NCBI GenBank assembly: GCA_016199495.1
Contig: JACQGQ010000048.1
Location: 1-48,932 of the forward strand
Reading direction: 5' to 3'
DNA length: 48,932 bases
DNA from: Chloroflexota bacterium
Lineage (GTDB): Bacteria; Chloroflexota; Dehalococcoidia; Dehalococcoidales; UBA2162
Shown: positions 16,437 through 24,090 of the stretch, piece after piece
Position numbering within the stretch: the stretch's first letter is position 1
How the letters are laid out: each line of letters begins with the position of its first letter
Position numbers and translations under genes: made by a program
Notes under the pieces: model-generated
What the model was told of the DNA's origin: nothing
What the model saw: only the letters and a program-made list of their open reading frames with translations
Databases searched by the model: none

Positions 16437-16596
16437 TAATTTTTCCTCCTTCATTTAGTCCTGTTATTTTTATCCTTTAGCCAGTCACTGAATAGCGTCA
16501 TCAAGCATGGTCATAGGCAGTCATTGCTGACGGCCTATTGATGACGGCCTGAACCAGGTCAGCGACATGGTCGATTGCTCAACCTCCAGGGCGAAT

Positions 16597-16842
16597 TTAG
16601 TGAATCTTTCTAATGAATTCCTTAACCTGATAATCCCACTCCTGGGATTCCAGTTCCACAGAGGTTCCCTTCGCCTCGGCACAGGCGTTGACATTAATGC
16701 TACCGCCACCCCCCTCAAAGTAGGCGCAGTCGGCAGTCTGATTTTTGACCGCCAGTCCATGGCCCTTAGGGCCGAAGAAATCGACGGCACGTTTGATTGC
16801 TTCCTCAGGGCTCAGCTTGGTTTTTGTCGCTATTTTTAGCAT
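16597..16842 (-). CDS. Small conserved-looking protein of unknown function
   Basis: An 81-residue protein with a lysine-rich start (MLKIATKTKLSPEEAIKRAV), a glycine run (YFEGGGGSINVNAC) and a C-terminal helix. Codon use and a good ribosome site (AAGGAGG upstream) argue that it is real. I do not recognise the family. It lies in the stress block between the VOC protein and peroxiredoxin genes. Confidence 0.65.
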   Translation of the reverse strand: MLKIATKTKLSPEEAIKRAVDFFGPKGHGLAVKNQTADCAYFEGGGGSINVNACAEAKGTSVELESQEWDYQVKEFIRKIH

Positions 16843-16891
16843 TTTTCTCCTCCTTTTTCACTAATCATACTATAATATGCCATGACAATTC

Positions 16892-17482
16892 TTATGATAC
16901 CTTCTTACCGTGGAACAGCTCGCTCCCGGCACCGGGATAGGCTACTCGCTCCGTTACTGGCGTGGGTGTTTCCACCCTGGGCCACGTCTGTGTTTGAGGC
17001 TCCGCCCCTTCCAGCGTTATCTGAGAAGGTACCTGGTCTCTCATCCGGGGGTTTTTTCGAATATCGATTCCGGGCACGTTGTGGGAAAACTCGATTGGGA
17101 TACCGTTCGGGTCATGGGCATAGATTGAGTGGATAAAACCGTGGTCGATAACATCCGATACGTGAAATCCGGCTGCCTCCAGTCTATCCTTCAGTTGCCA
17201 CAGGTCATCCTCCGATTCAACACCGAAGGAAACATGGTCAAAGATAAAAGGACCGGCCACCGGTCGGCCGTGCTCTTTCTTGGCTACGGCTTCAGTCCCC
17301 GGCCATTCGAAGAAGGCAATAAGGTCACTGTCGGAAAGCTGGAAGAAGTAGTGTCGGTAGCCCGGCCGGCCGAGACCGGCAACGAGTCGCATACCCAGCA
17401 GGTCCCTCCAGAAACGGATAGTCTTATCCATGTCTCCGGTCGCCATTGCCAGGTGATTGACCCCATTAAATTTCATCGTCAC
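16892..17482 (-). CDS. VOC (glyoxalase/dioxygenase) family protein
   Basis: A 196-residue protein with two beta-alpha-beta-beta-beta modules: FNGVNHLAMATGDMDKTIRFWRDLLGMRLV, then PFIFDHVSFGVESEDDLWQLKDRLEAAGF and SIYAHDPNGIPIEFS. Metal ligands are the His of NHLAM, the His of FDHVSF and the Glu of IEFS. The superfamily covers lyases, dioxygenases and resistance proteins, so the substrate is open. An extra 50-residue tail follows the domain. Confidence 0.85.
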   Translation of the reverse strand: MTMKFNGVNHLAMATGDMDKTIRFWRDLLGMRLVAGLGRPGYRHYFFQLSDSDLIAFFEWPGTEAVAKKEHGRPVAGPFIFDHVSFGVESEDDLWQLKDRLEAAGFHVSDVIDHGFIHSIYAHDPNGIPIEFSHNVPGIDIRKNPRMRDQVPSQITLEGAEPQTQTWPRVETPTPVTERVAYPGAGSELFHGKKVS

Positions 17483-17636
17483 ACCTCCCAGCGGACATTT
17501 ACGTCAGGATAGACAGGGTTACCAATTGTCTTAGCCGTATTATCCTGGCTGTCCTGCCGGCTTGTCTGGCTATAATCATAACATTATTAGAGCTTTCTGT
17601 AATTGGTAACAGGCAAGACACAGGAGCAAGAGGAAT

Positions 17637-18101
17637 TTAAGAACTTACCGTTTCACCGAAGGCCTTACCGTAATCATGACAGGCATGCATACCCTCAGAT
17701 GTTTCCACTTTTGTCTCCGGCAGGTTAAACGGCCCCAGCGCAAACGGTTCCATCTTATGTTCCTTCTGCAGAATATCGAAAATGATGGCGGGCGCATGGG
17801 TATCGTGTCTGTAGGCGACATCGTGTGTGTAGGCGCCAAAAGCGCCGCCCAATTTGCCTTCGAGGTTTACCTTTGCTGCTGTCGAGAGGAACGTTTTCAT
17901 AGGTTTGGGCAGGTCGAGCGAAAAGGTGGGAGCACCAAAAATACAGCCATCGTATTCTGTCATCTCGGCAGTATCTTTTATGTCCCCTATCTTCTTCACC
18001 ACGGCCTCGTGGCCGCTGAGACGAACGCCCTCGGCAATATATTCCGCCATCTTCGCCGTCATCCCGGCCAGGCTGAAATAGGCAATAAGCACCTTTTTCA
18101 C
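17637..18101 (-). CDS. Flavodoxin-family protein
   Basis: A 154-residue protein opening MKKVLIAYFSLAGMTAKMAE, the phosphate loop of flavodoxins, with GCIFGAPTFSLDLPKPMKTFL and GGAFGAYTHD around the isoalloxazine ring. It is probably an FMN electron carrier or small quinone reductase. It is encoded 29 bp downstream of the superoxide dismutase gene on the same strand and could supply electrons in the stress response. Confidence 0.88.
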   Translation of the reverse strand: MKKVLIAYFSLAGMTAKMAEYIAEGVRLSGHEAVVKKIGDIKDTAEMTEYDGCIFGAPTFSLDLPKPMKTFLSTAAKVNLEGKLGGAFGAYTHDVAYRHDTHAPAIIFDILQKEHKMEPFALGPFNLPETKVETSEGMHACHDYGKAFGETVSS

Positions 18102-18130
18102 GGCTTAGCCCCCTTTTTCATACAGGTCGG

Positions 18131-18709
18131 CTATTTGAGGTTTTTGGTCACGAAATCCCAGTTCACCAAATTCCAGAAAGCCTCTAAGTATTTAGCTCGG
18201 GCATTCCGATAGTCGATGTAGTAAGCATGTTCCCAGACATCGCAGGTCAGCAGTGCCTTCTTCCCTGCCTGTAACGGATTGCCCGCATTGCCGCTAGTTT
18301 CAATGGAAAGACTGCCATCAGGATTCTTTACCAGCCAGGCCCATCCCGAACCAAATAGGGTCGCGGCGGCATTAGTAAATTGCTCTTTAAACTTGGCGAA
18401 TGAGCCGAATTTTTTGCTGATGGCGCCGGCCAGCCCCCCGGAAGGTTCGGCGCCGCCTTTAGGGGAGAGACAGTTCCAGTAGAAAGTGTGGTTCCATACC
18501 TGGGCGGCATTGTTGAAAATGCCGCCGGACGATTTCTGAACGATTTCTTCCAGTGACATCTTCTCGAATTCAGTGCCTTTAATGAGCCGGTTTATGTTGT
18601 CGACGTAGGCCTGGTGGTGTTTCCCGTAGTGGTATTCGATAGTCTCCGCCGAGATATGGGGCGCCAGGGCATTGTTAGCATAGGGCAATTTCGGTAACTG
18701 GTGTTCCAT
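18131..18709 (-). CDS. sodB: Fe/Mn superoxide dismutase
   Basis: A 192-residue protein with all four metal ligands: the His of [15 protein letters not shown], the His of [11 protein letters not shown], and Asp and His of [26 protein letters not shown] and FGSGWAWLV favour the iron form, although metal choice cannot be fixed from sequence. It converts superoxide to peroxide, which the peroxiredoxin encoded downstream could remove. AGGAGGAAGTT lies before the ATG, and a TATAAT box is present on the minus strand at 18762-18757. Confidence 0.95.
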   Translation of the reverse strand: MEHQLPKLPYANNALAPHISAETIEYHYGKHHQAYVDNINRLIKGTEFEKMSLEEIVQKSSGGIFNNAAQVWNHTFYWNCLSPKGGAEPSGGLAGAISKKFGSFAKFKEQFTNAAATLFGSGWAWLVKNPDGSLSIETSGNAGNPLQAGKKALLTCDVWEHAYYIDYRNARAKYLEAFWNLVNWDFVTKNLK

Positions 18710-18802
18710 AACTTCCTCCTTTATTTATTAATTTTGGGGTATCAGATATTAGGGACATTATAGTTTTTCCGTAGAGAATCTGTATGTGACTTTTATCTCC
18801 AT

Positions 18803-18925
18803 CTAATGATAAAGGCAGATACTACTGGTCACCCAGCTAAGACTAGCCGTCAGCAGCAGGATGAACAGGCAGAGGATAAAGAGCCATTTAGTGCCGGTAT
18901 CAAAAATCCTCAATTTTATCTCTAC
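18803..18925 (-). pseudogene. Truncated relative of the TIGR01906 membrane gene (12300-13010)
   Basis: About 105 bp here align without gaps to the 5' end of the gene at 12300-13010 and its leader. The frame reads VEIKLRIFDTGTKWLFILCL, then FILLLTASLSWVTSSICLYH and a stop, against MGIELRILATTTKWAFMLSL in the intact gene. The start codon is GTA, not ATG, and the frame stops after 40 codons, just inside the first loop. It is a decayed partial duplicate or the relic of an ancestral tandem gene. Confidence 0.75.
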
Positions 18926-18968
18926 TGAGATTTTACACCGTCAGGGTTAAAAAGAATAGTGTTATCTA

Positions 18969-19044
18969 CCTCACCCCCTTAATCCCCCTCTCCTTCAAAG
19001 GAGAGGGGGAAGAAAATAAAAGAGGGGCGAAAGCCCCTCTTAGA
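18969..19044 (+). repeat. Palindromic element R3, left (A) arm bounding the nuclease gene
   Basis: Near-identical in order and sequence to R1: CCTCACCCCCTTAATCCCCC, hairpin CTCTCCTT/AAGGAGAG, an A-rich spacer, hairpin AGAGGGGC-gaaa-GCCCCTCT, then AGACGCCCGTTCGGG. The inverted partner is R4 at 20067-20151. The similarity to R1 extends a few bases past the hairpin into the cargo side (AGACnCCCnTTC). Confidence 0.85.
19010..19040 (-). terminator. Intrinsic terminator inside R3
   Basis: On the minus strand, hairpin AGAGGGGC-tttc-GCCCCTCT is followed by TTTATTTTCTT. It lies 27 bp past the stop of the leftward nuclease gene and would end its transcript. Confidence 0.75.
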
Positions 19045-19066
19045 CGCCCGTTCGGGTCTGAGTTTA

Positions 19067-19984
19067 CTATTCTGTCTTAATTCCGTGTTTCAAAAGCAAG
19101 CGAGGTAGTGTGTCATCAAGGTTCTGAACCTCTTTTTCTGTAAGCTCAATAACGTGAAAGTCATATTTCTTGTAGATTTTAAGTTTCTCCTCTTTTCTAA
19201 AAGAATATTTGGGATCATCGTCAAGACCCCAATACTCTATATAGACTTTGCCCGTCGGAATATAGAAGTCCGAATAGACCTCTTCTTCGACCGGAAGCTT
19301 TCGCTCATAAGCATGGGTTACTTCGGACACGTAGAGCCAGTTGTCAATGAGTAACTCTGCTTTGGACCTGACAAGATGAACATCCGTAGCTCTGAGTTTT
19401 GCTGGGAACTTCTCTCTAAACTCTATGTCATCCTTACTAGCATGTCGAGTCTGGTCTTGGCTTGTGTCTGGTATGTTACCTTTGGCTTCGTTCATGCTAT
19501 TAACAAGTGTCCTATTACCAATGATTGACTCAGGCCAACGTACATAAGGCACGCCAGAGTCCTTAGCTTCGGACTGTACTCCTCCTAATCTTTTTCCCAG
19601 TTCGGTAATTAGCCACCCTTTGAGACCCTTTTTAATCCACCCAAGTTCAGACAGAATGGAGTTGGTTCTGGTCGCAGATATTTCGAAATGTTTTCCTATT
19701 GCTGTGGCAGTAAGGAGAAGCTTCGAGGTATCTGACCGGCTGCCATCTAGTTCCGACTTAAGTGCCTGTGGCCAAACAATGTACTTTACGTATTTGTCAC
19801 CCTGCCTGTAAATGCCACCCTTAAGTTTGCCAGCAGATGTCAAGTCCCAATTATTCGCATTTCTCACTATCAGCCCCATCTCTACCAACTGTTGGAATAG
19901 GACTTGAGAACTCTTTCCTAGCGCTTTTGCCAAAGCCGATGTTGATAGCTCTTTCCCATTTTCAAGCTTGTCACTCATCTGCAT
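19067..19984 (-). CDS. Putative PD-(D/E)XK-type nuclease with two N-terminal winged-helix-like repeats
   Basis: A 305-residue protein, not a family I can name. Two similar modules at about residues 10-75 and 95-165 each have a small helix-turn-helix (ALGKSSQVLFQQLVEMGLI; FEISATRTNSILSELGWI), an LTxxGK or ITELGK turn, and end in YIVWP or YVRWP. The C-terminal part (about 205-305) resembles the nuclease fold seen after some UvrD-like helicases: SKAELLIDNWL (Glu), EEVYSDFYIP (Asp), KVYIEYWGLDDD (Glu in the ExK-like position) and KYDFHVIELTE. It would be a DNA-binding nuclease. It is alone between inverted repeats R3 and R4, beside a toxin-antitoxin pair, so defence is the likely context. Confidence 0.65.
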   Translation of the reverse strand: MQMSDKLENGKELSTSALAKALGKSSQVLFQQLVEMGLIVRNANNWDLTSAGKLKGGIYRQGDKYVKYIVWPQALKSELDGSRSDTSKLLLTATAIGKHFEISATRTNSILSELGWIKKGLKGWLITELGKRLGGVQSEAKDSGVPYVRWPESIIGNRTLVNSMNEAKGNIPDTSQDQTRHASKDDIEFREKFPAKLRATDVHLVRSKAELLIDNWLYVSEVTHAYERKLPVEEEVYSDFYIPTGKVYIEYWGLDDDPKYSFRKEEKLKIYKKYDFHVIELTEKEVQNLDDTLPRLLLKHGIKTE

Positions 19985-20066
19985 TTCTCCTAGAAAGTAT
20001 TATTGTATAGCCATGTTGCTGTGACAATTCGCTGTACTTCTAGAACATTATATCATAGAGTAAAAA

Positions 20067-20151
20067 CCAGGTGTTAAGAGGGGCTTCGCCCCTCTTTTTT
20101 ATTCCTCCCCCTTCCCCTTGATAAGGGGAAGGGGGTCAGGGGGATGGGGTA
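20067..20151 (-). repeat. Palindromic element R4, right (B) arm closing the nuclease cassette
   Basis: It starts CCAGGTGTTAAGAGGGGC, almost the same boundary as R2, then hairpin GAGGGGC-ttcg-CCCCTC with T-run, hairpin CCCCCTTCCCCTT/AAGGGGAAGGGGG, and CAGGGGGATGGGGTA. It ends 20 bp before the antitoxin stop codon. Confidence 0.85.
20077..20101 (+). terminator. Intrinsic terminator inside R4
   Basis: Hairpin AGAGGGG-cttcg-CCCCTCT with a UUCG-type loop followed by TTTTTT. It points out of the cassette on the plus strand. Because the cassette gene runs the other way, its use would be insulation. Confidence 0.75.
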
Positions 20152-20171
20152 AAAAGCACTCAATCAATTGT

Positions 20172-20405
20172 TTAGGCTTTGACACGCTGGCGCAGACGCT
20201 CCAGAATCCACATTCGGGCTAGTGTCGTTGGGCCAACACCCAGCTCCCTCGCCTCTGCCCTGATTTGCTCCCACTTGTCCGCAGGCAGCCGAACCGGAAT
20301 TACCTTGTCCAGTGGTTTCTTCACCTCTACCAGCACGACCTCATCGGTTTCTTCCCAGGCATCACCCTGCTCTATCTTCTCCACTGCTTTGTCGATATCG
20401 GTCAT
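20172..20405 (-). CDS. CopG/BrnA-like ribbon-helix-helix antitoxin
   Basis: A 77-residue protein. The C-terminal half (VIPVRLPADKWEQIRAEARELG, then PTTLARMWILERLRQ) is a ribbon-helix-helix DNA-binding domain, and the N-terminal acidic half could wrap the toxin. It starts 2 bases past the toxin stop, so the pair is one operon with the toxin gene first, as in BrnTA systems. It should neutralise the toxin and repress the promoter. Confidence 0.8.
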   Translation of the reverse strand: MTDIDKAVEKIEQGDAWEETDEVVLVEVKKPLDKVIPVRLPADKWEQIRAEARELGVGPTTLARMWILERLRQRVKA

Positions 20406-20406
20406 C

Positions 20407-20691
20407 TTACCTACCTCCCACTGATTTGCTGTAGAGCCGTCTCTCGCTATCAGTCATTTCTCTGGCGGTAACTATCTTCCAAACTCCTCTTCCCAGATTA
20501 ACCAGTACCACCAGGATGTAGCGTCCGGCCGCTGTCTGGCCGAAAAGTTTGTACAGCCCTTCCTGGCTACGCCTGATATGGTGTGTTTCTGATAGACAAG
20601 CCTCCTCTACTTCTTCGAAAGAGACTCTGTGCTTGGACTCAATCTTGTCCATTATATGGTCATCAATTTCCAGGGCTTCGATGCGCAGCAC
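20407..20691 (-). CDS. BrnT-like RNase toxin
   Basis: A 94-residue protein with the BrnT pattern: KIESKHRVSFEEVEEACLSE near the start, a central GLYKLFGQTAAGRYILVVLV strand pair, and the C-terminal WKIVTAREMTDSERRLY. BrnT toxins are ribonucleases of the RelE-like fold. It is translated just ahead of the antitoxin. The assignment rests on motif shape and gene order. Confidence 0.75.
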   Translation of the reverse strand: MLRIEALEIDDHIMDKIESKHRVSFEEVEEACLSETHHIRRSQEGLYKLFGQTAAGRYILVVLVNLGRGVWKIVTAREMTDSERRLYSKSVGGR

Positions 20692-20872
20692 GGGTACTCT
20701 TCCTCACTTACTAGCGTATACTAAGTGTATACATTTTGTCAATCTATATTTTGGGGGCTGGGGGTCAAAACTTCTGGCGAGTTGCTGACCTGTGGCTAAG
20801 ATGTTAAAATCCCCTTTAAGGCTTGAGCGATAATCTATCAAGCTTTAGCCAGTAAACAGGTGGAGTAGCCAG

Positions 20873-21742
20873 ATGAGAGTAGCCATAATCGGTGGTTCGG
20901 GCAAGATGGGGCGCTGGTTTGCCCGCTTCTTATTACAGGATGGCAAAGAAGTCATCATCACCGGCCGCAACGAGCCGAAGCTGCTGGCAGCCAGGGAGCA
21001 GCTGGGGGTCGAAGCCACCACCAGCCTCAGGTCTGCCGTTGAGGGGTCTGACCTGGTTTTACTCTCGGTGCCAATAGATAGCTTTGAGGAGGTGGTCAAG
21101 CAGCTCCCGCCCTGTTTACAGCCCGGGCAGATAGTTATCGACATCACATCCATCAAAGTATTCCCGGTGGAAACAATGCATAAGTATCTAAAAGCAGGGG
21201 TGGTGCTGGGGGCGCATCCAGTGTTCGGTCCCGGTGCCGGAGACATCACCAATCAAAACTTCGTGCTGACGCCGACTAACGAGCCAGAGACAGCCCTGGC
21301 TGAAAAAGTCGAGCAGTATTTAACAGCCCGGGGGGCCGCCGTCACCCTGATGACCCCCCAGGAACACGATGAAATGATGGCGGTTATTCTGGGACTCTCC
21401 CATTTTATCGCCATCGTTGCGGCCGATACCCTGCTCGGCTTCGCTAAGTTCCAGCAGATGGCCGCCATCGGCGGCACCACCTATAAAATGCTGGTCATGC
21501 TGGTTGAGAGTGTTCTTTCCGAGGACGCGGAATTATATGCCTCCCTGCAAATGCACCTACCCGGGTTAGCCGAAATCGAAGCCCGATTCCAGCGGAACTC
21601 AAAAATATGGGCTGATATCGTCAGACATAAAGACGCTCAGGAGTTCACCAGGAGAATGAATACCTTAAAAGACAAACTGGCAAAGAGTGACCCTGATTTC
21701 AGAAGAGCTTATGAAAACATGTATAAGCTTTTGGAAAGGTAA
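20873..21742 (+). CDS. tyrA: Prephenate/arogenate dehydrogenase-like protein
   Basis: A 289-residue protein with an N-terminal NAD(P)-binding Rossmann motif (VAIIGGSGKMGRWFARFL), then DLVLLSVPIDSFEEVVKQL, DITSIKVFPVETM, LGAHPVFGPGAG and the helical dimerisation domain with MTPQEHDEMMAVILGLSHF. These are the marks of prephenate dehydrogenase, the oxidative decarboxylation step of tyrosine synthesis. Some family members act on other substrates in archaea and Chloroflexota, so the exact reaction is probable, not proven. GGTGGAG precedes the ATG. It is first of a rightward run with two methyltransferase genes. Confidence 0.85.
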   Translation: MRVAIIGGSGKMGRWFARFLLQDGKEVIITGRNEPKLLAAREQLGVEATTSLRSAVEGSDLVLLSVPIDSFEEVVKQLPPCLQPGQIVIDITSIKVFPVETMHKYLKAGVVLGAHPVFGPGAGDITNQNFVLTPTNEPETALAEKVEQYLTARGAAVTLMTPQEHDEMMAVILGLSHFIAIVAADTLLGFAKFQQMAAIGGTTYKMLVMLVESVLSEDAELYASLQMHLPGLAEIEARFQRNSKIWADIVRHKDAQEFTRRMNTLKDKLAKSDPDFRRAYENMYKLLER

Positions 21743-21795
21743 TAGTGGGGAAATTTTGTTTGGTGGGCGATACTGGATAGCGCCCGAACTTCTGT

Positions 21796-22476
21796 TTGGA
21801 AGGCATCATTTGGTTAAGATTATTGAGAAATAAATATAGTAATAGATATATCCCAGCTCTCAAATATAGTTGGCTGACTTTCTTGTATGACCCTTTCCTA
21901 CGATGGACAATGCGTGATGTTGTCTTCAAACGCCGCTTGGTCGAACAAGCCAGGATTGAAAAGGGTCATCGGGTACTTGACTTAGGCTGTGGTACCGCCA
22001 CGCTAACCATCCTCATTAAGAAGATGTATCCTCAAGCCGAGGTGTTTGGGCTCGATGGCGACCCAAAAATCCTTGAAATCGCTCGAGCGAAGGTTGCCGA
22101 GGCCGGCTTAGATATCACTCTTGCTCAAGGAATGGCCTTCGAACTACCGTATCCTGACACTTCCTTTGACCGGGTTCTCTCAAGTCTACTCCTTCATCAT
22201 TTGACACGGGAGAACGAAAGACAAACATTGACGGAGGTGTTTCGAGTCCTTCGGCACAATGGAGAATTACATGTAGCTGAATTTGGCAAACCCCACAATG
22301 CCTTGATGTATCTAATATCTCTAATCATGCGTAGGCTTGAAGAAACCTCAGACAATATAATGGGCTTATTGCCGGATATGATACGCAAAGTTGGTTTTGA
22401 ACAGGTTCAGGAGACTGCTCGATATATGACGATATTTGGTACTCTCTCCTTTTATCGCGCATGGAAACCCTTATAA
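21796..22476 (+). CDS. Class I SAM-dependent methyltransferase (UbiE/MenG-like)
   Basis: A 226-residue protein. Motif I is RVLDLGCGTATLTILIKK (near residue 60), motif II VFGLDGDPKILEIARAK, and post-motif strings are FDRVLSSLLLHHL and LRHNGELHVAEFG. It fits small-molecule methyltransferases related to UbiE. The TTG start at 21796 has only GGAAGG-like sequence nearby, so a start further downstream is possible. The substrate is unknown. Confidence 0.8.
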   Translation: MEGIIWLRLLRNKYSNRYIPALKYSWLTFLYDPFLRWTMRDVVFKRRLVEQARIEKGHRVLDLGCGTATLTILIKKMYPQAEVFGLDGDPKILEIARAKVAEAGLDITLAQGMAFELPYPDTSFDRVLSSLLLHHLTRENERQTLTEVFRVLRHNGELHVAEFGKPHNALMYLISLIMRRLEETSDNIMGLLPDMIRKVGFEQVQETARYMTIFGTLSFYRAWKPL

Positions 22477-22536
22477 CAAGCCTATGTTGTATAACAAGCT
22501 CAGAAAATAGGCAGGAAAAAACGAAAGGACAAAATA

Positions 22537-23178
22537 ATGGAAGAGGAAAAGAAATACTACCTACTCACGAAAAAGTTTTGGAATATATTTGCTCCTTTCT
22601 ACGATATTGTAGTTACACCCATCTCAAGGGTAAGGGATAAAGTAGTAACTTTTACTGAGGCCAAAATTGGTTCAAAGATACTGGATGTGGCTACCGGAAC
22701 AGGAAAACAGGCATTCGCTTTTGCTAAAAGAGGCTATGATGTTACTGGCGTTGATTTATCCGAAGCTATGCTTAGAATAGCTGACAAGAAAAACAAATAT
22801 GAAAATGTGAAATTTGAAGTCGCTGATGCGACCAATCTACCCTTCGAGGATAACAGCTTTGATGTTTCTTGCGTGTCCTTCGCCTTACATGAGATGCCTT
22901 CCACGATAAGGGAAAAAGCATTGAAAGAAATGGTCAGAGCTACAAAATTAAAAGGGACGATAATGATTGTTGACTATGCTTTACCGAAGAACAAGATTGG
23001 TAGATTTCTCATTTATCGCTTTGTTAAGCTTTATGAAGGCGAACATTACTCAAAATTTATAAAATCTGATTTTGAAGCACTGCTCCGAAAATCAGGAATC
23101 AAGATAAAAGGGGAACTTTTGGTGTTGTTGGGAGCGGGAAGAATCTTAAAAGGAATAAGGGTGGCTAATAATAGATAA
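22537..23178 (+). CDS. Class I SAM-dependent methyltransferase (UbiE-like)
   Basis: A 213-residue protein: KILDVATGTGKQAFAFAKRGYDVTGVDLS is motif I and the following strand, then NVKFEVADATNLPFEDNSFDV and ALHEMPSTIREKALKEMVR. It is distinct from the methyltransferase just upstream. The gene is clearly more AT-rich and lysine-rich than its neighbours, a hint of separate acquisition. AAAGGAC precedes the ATG. The substrate is unknown. Confidence 0.82.
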   Translation: MEEEKKYYLLTKKFWNIFAPFYDIVVTPISRVRDKVVTFTEAKIGSKILDVATGTGKQAFAFAKRGYDVTGVDLSEAMLRIADKKNKYENVKFEVADATNLPFEDNSFDVSCVSFALHEMPSTIREKALKEMVRATKLKGTIMIVDYALPKNKIGRFLIYRFVKLYEGEHYSKFIKSDFEALLRKSGIKIKGELLVLLGAGRILKGIRVANNR

Positions 23179-23310
23179 TCTAACCATATTTACGAGGAAA
23201 ACACTAGCATAGACTACTGAAAAACCACATTGTCCCAGAAAGAGACTCACCTCTGTGTTTTACTGCTCCCAAAAGCATCTAAAACACAGACCGATGAAAA
23301 ACTGTATTGC

Positions 23311-23544
23311 TTAGTCGTGGGTCTTTTTTACATAAACCTTGATTTCGCCACCAGCTTCTTCCGCCCCCAAGAACTCGTGTCCGGTAGCCTGGCACCAGGC
23401 CGGCATGTCCAGCTTTATCCCCTTATCATCAGCCACCACTTCCAGAACCTCTCCTTTCTTTAGCTTCTTAAACCTTTCGGCCGTTTTGACAATGGGCATC
23501 GGGCAATAAAGCCCCAGACAGTCTAAACTCTGGTCTGCTTTCAT
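23311..23544 (-). CDS. tusA: TusA-family sulfur carrier protein
   Basis: A 77-residue protein beginning MKADQSLDCLGLYCPMPIVK. The Cys-Pro-x-Pro motif (CPMP) carries the persulfide, and GEVLEVVADDKGIKLDMPAW completes the small alpha/beta fold. TusA proteins shuttle sulfane sulfur between desulfurases or DsrE-like proteins and acceptors. It is encoded downstream of a DsrE2-like gene, IscU and a NifS-like gene on the same strand, a coherent sulfur-transfer cluster. Confidence 0.9.
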   Translation of the reverse strand: MKADQSLDCLGLYCPMPIVKTAERFKKLKKGEVLEVVADDKGIKLDMPAWCQATGHEFLGAEEAGGEIKVYVKKTHD

Positions 23545-23579
23545 CCTCTCCTCCTTGATTTGTCTAAAGTGAATTCTAC

Positions 23580-24068
23580 TTAGATGAAAAGGACCACCTT
23601 TGATTGACGTGCCAGATTCAGGAAATAGGTGGCGCCGCTTAAGTTCTCGACCTCACTGCGGAAAGTCTTCTCCTCCGGAGCTATCCCCATGACGCCGCAG
23701 GTAGTGGTGCAGCCAATAAGATTTACCCCCATTTCGTGAGCCATGGTGATATACTCGTCGACCGAAGGCATATTAGTATCTTTCATCAGCTTCTTCATCA
23801 TCCAGGTACCCAGGCCAAACATATTAAAGCGGGAGAGCTTCAGTCTCCTGGAGCCGCCCCGGTTCATCAGGTTCAGCATCTTCCTCATCAGCCCCCTACC
23901 CTGGATGCCGCCTTCGTTCTTCTTAATAATATTCAGTCCCCAGAAGGTAAAGAACATATTCACTTCCATCCCCATACTGACGCCGGTGATGGCCAGCATA
24001 AAAGCGGCTAAAGCCCGTTCCATATCTCCGCTTAAAATCGCCATGGTTAGCTTTTCTTTTTCTGCCAT
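23580..24068 (-). CDS. DsrE2/DsrE-F-like family protein
   Basis: About 162 residues from the ATG at 24068, which has AGGAGGGA 5 bases upstream; a longer frame to 24155 is less likely because it overlaps the iscU end. The sequence KLTMAILSGDMERALAAFML, NMFFTFWGLNIIKK and VNLIGCTTTCGVMGI matches the DsrE2 type, often fused or adjacent to TusA. The CTTTCG cysteines are candidates for persulfide binding. Hydrophobic stretches near residues 15-45 may associate with the membrane. Confidence 0.85.
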   Translation of the reverse strand: MAEKEKLTMAILSGDMERALAAFMLAITGVSMGMEVNMFFTFWGLNIIKKNEGGIQGRGLMRKMLNLMNRGGSRRLKLSRFNMFGLGTWMMKKLMKDTNMPSVDEYITMAHEMGVNLIGCTTTCGVMGIAPEEKTFRSEVENLSGATYFLNLARQSKVVLFI

Positions 24069-24090
24069 TATCTCCCTCCTTCCGGTAATT

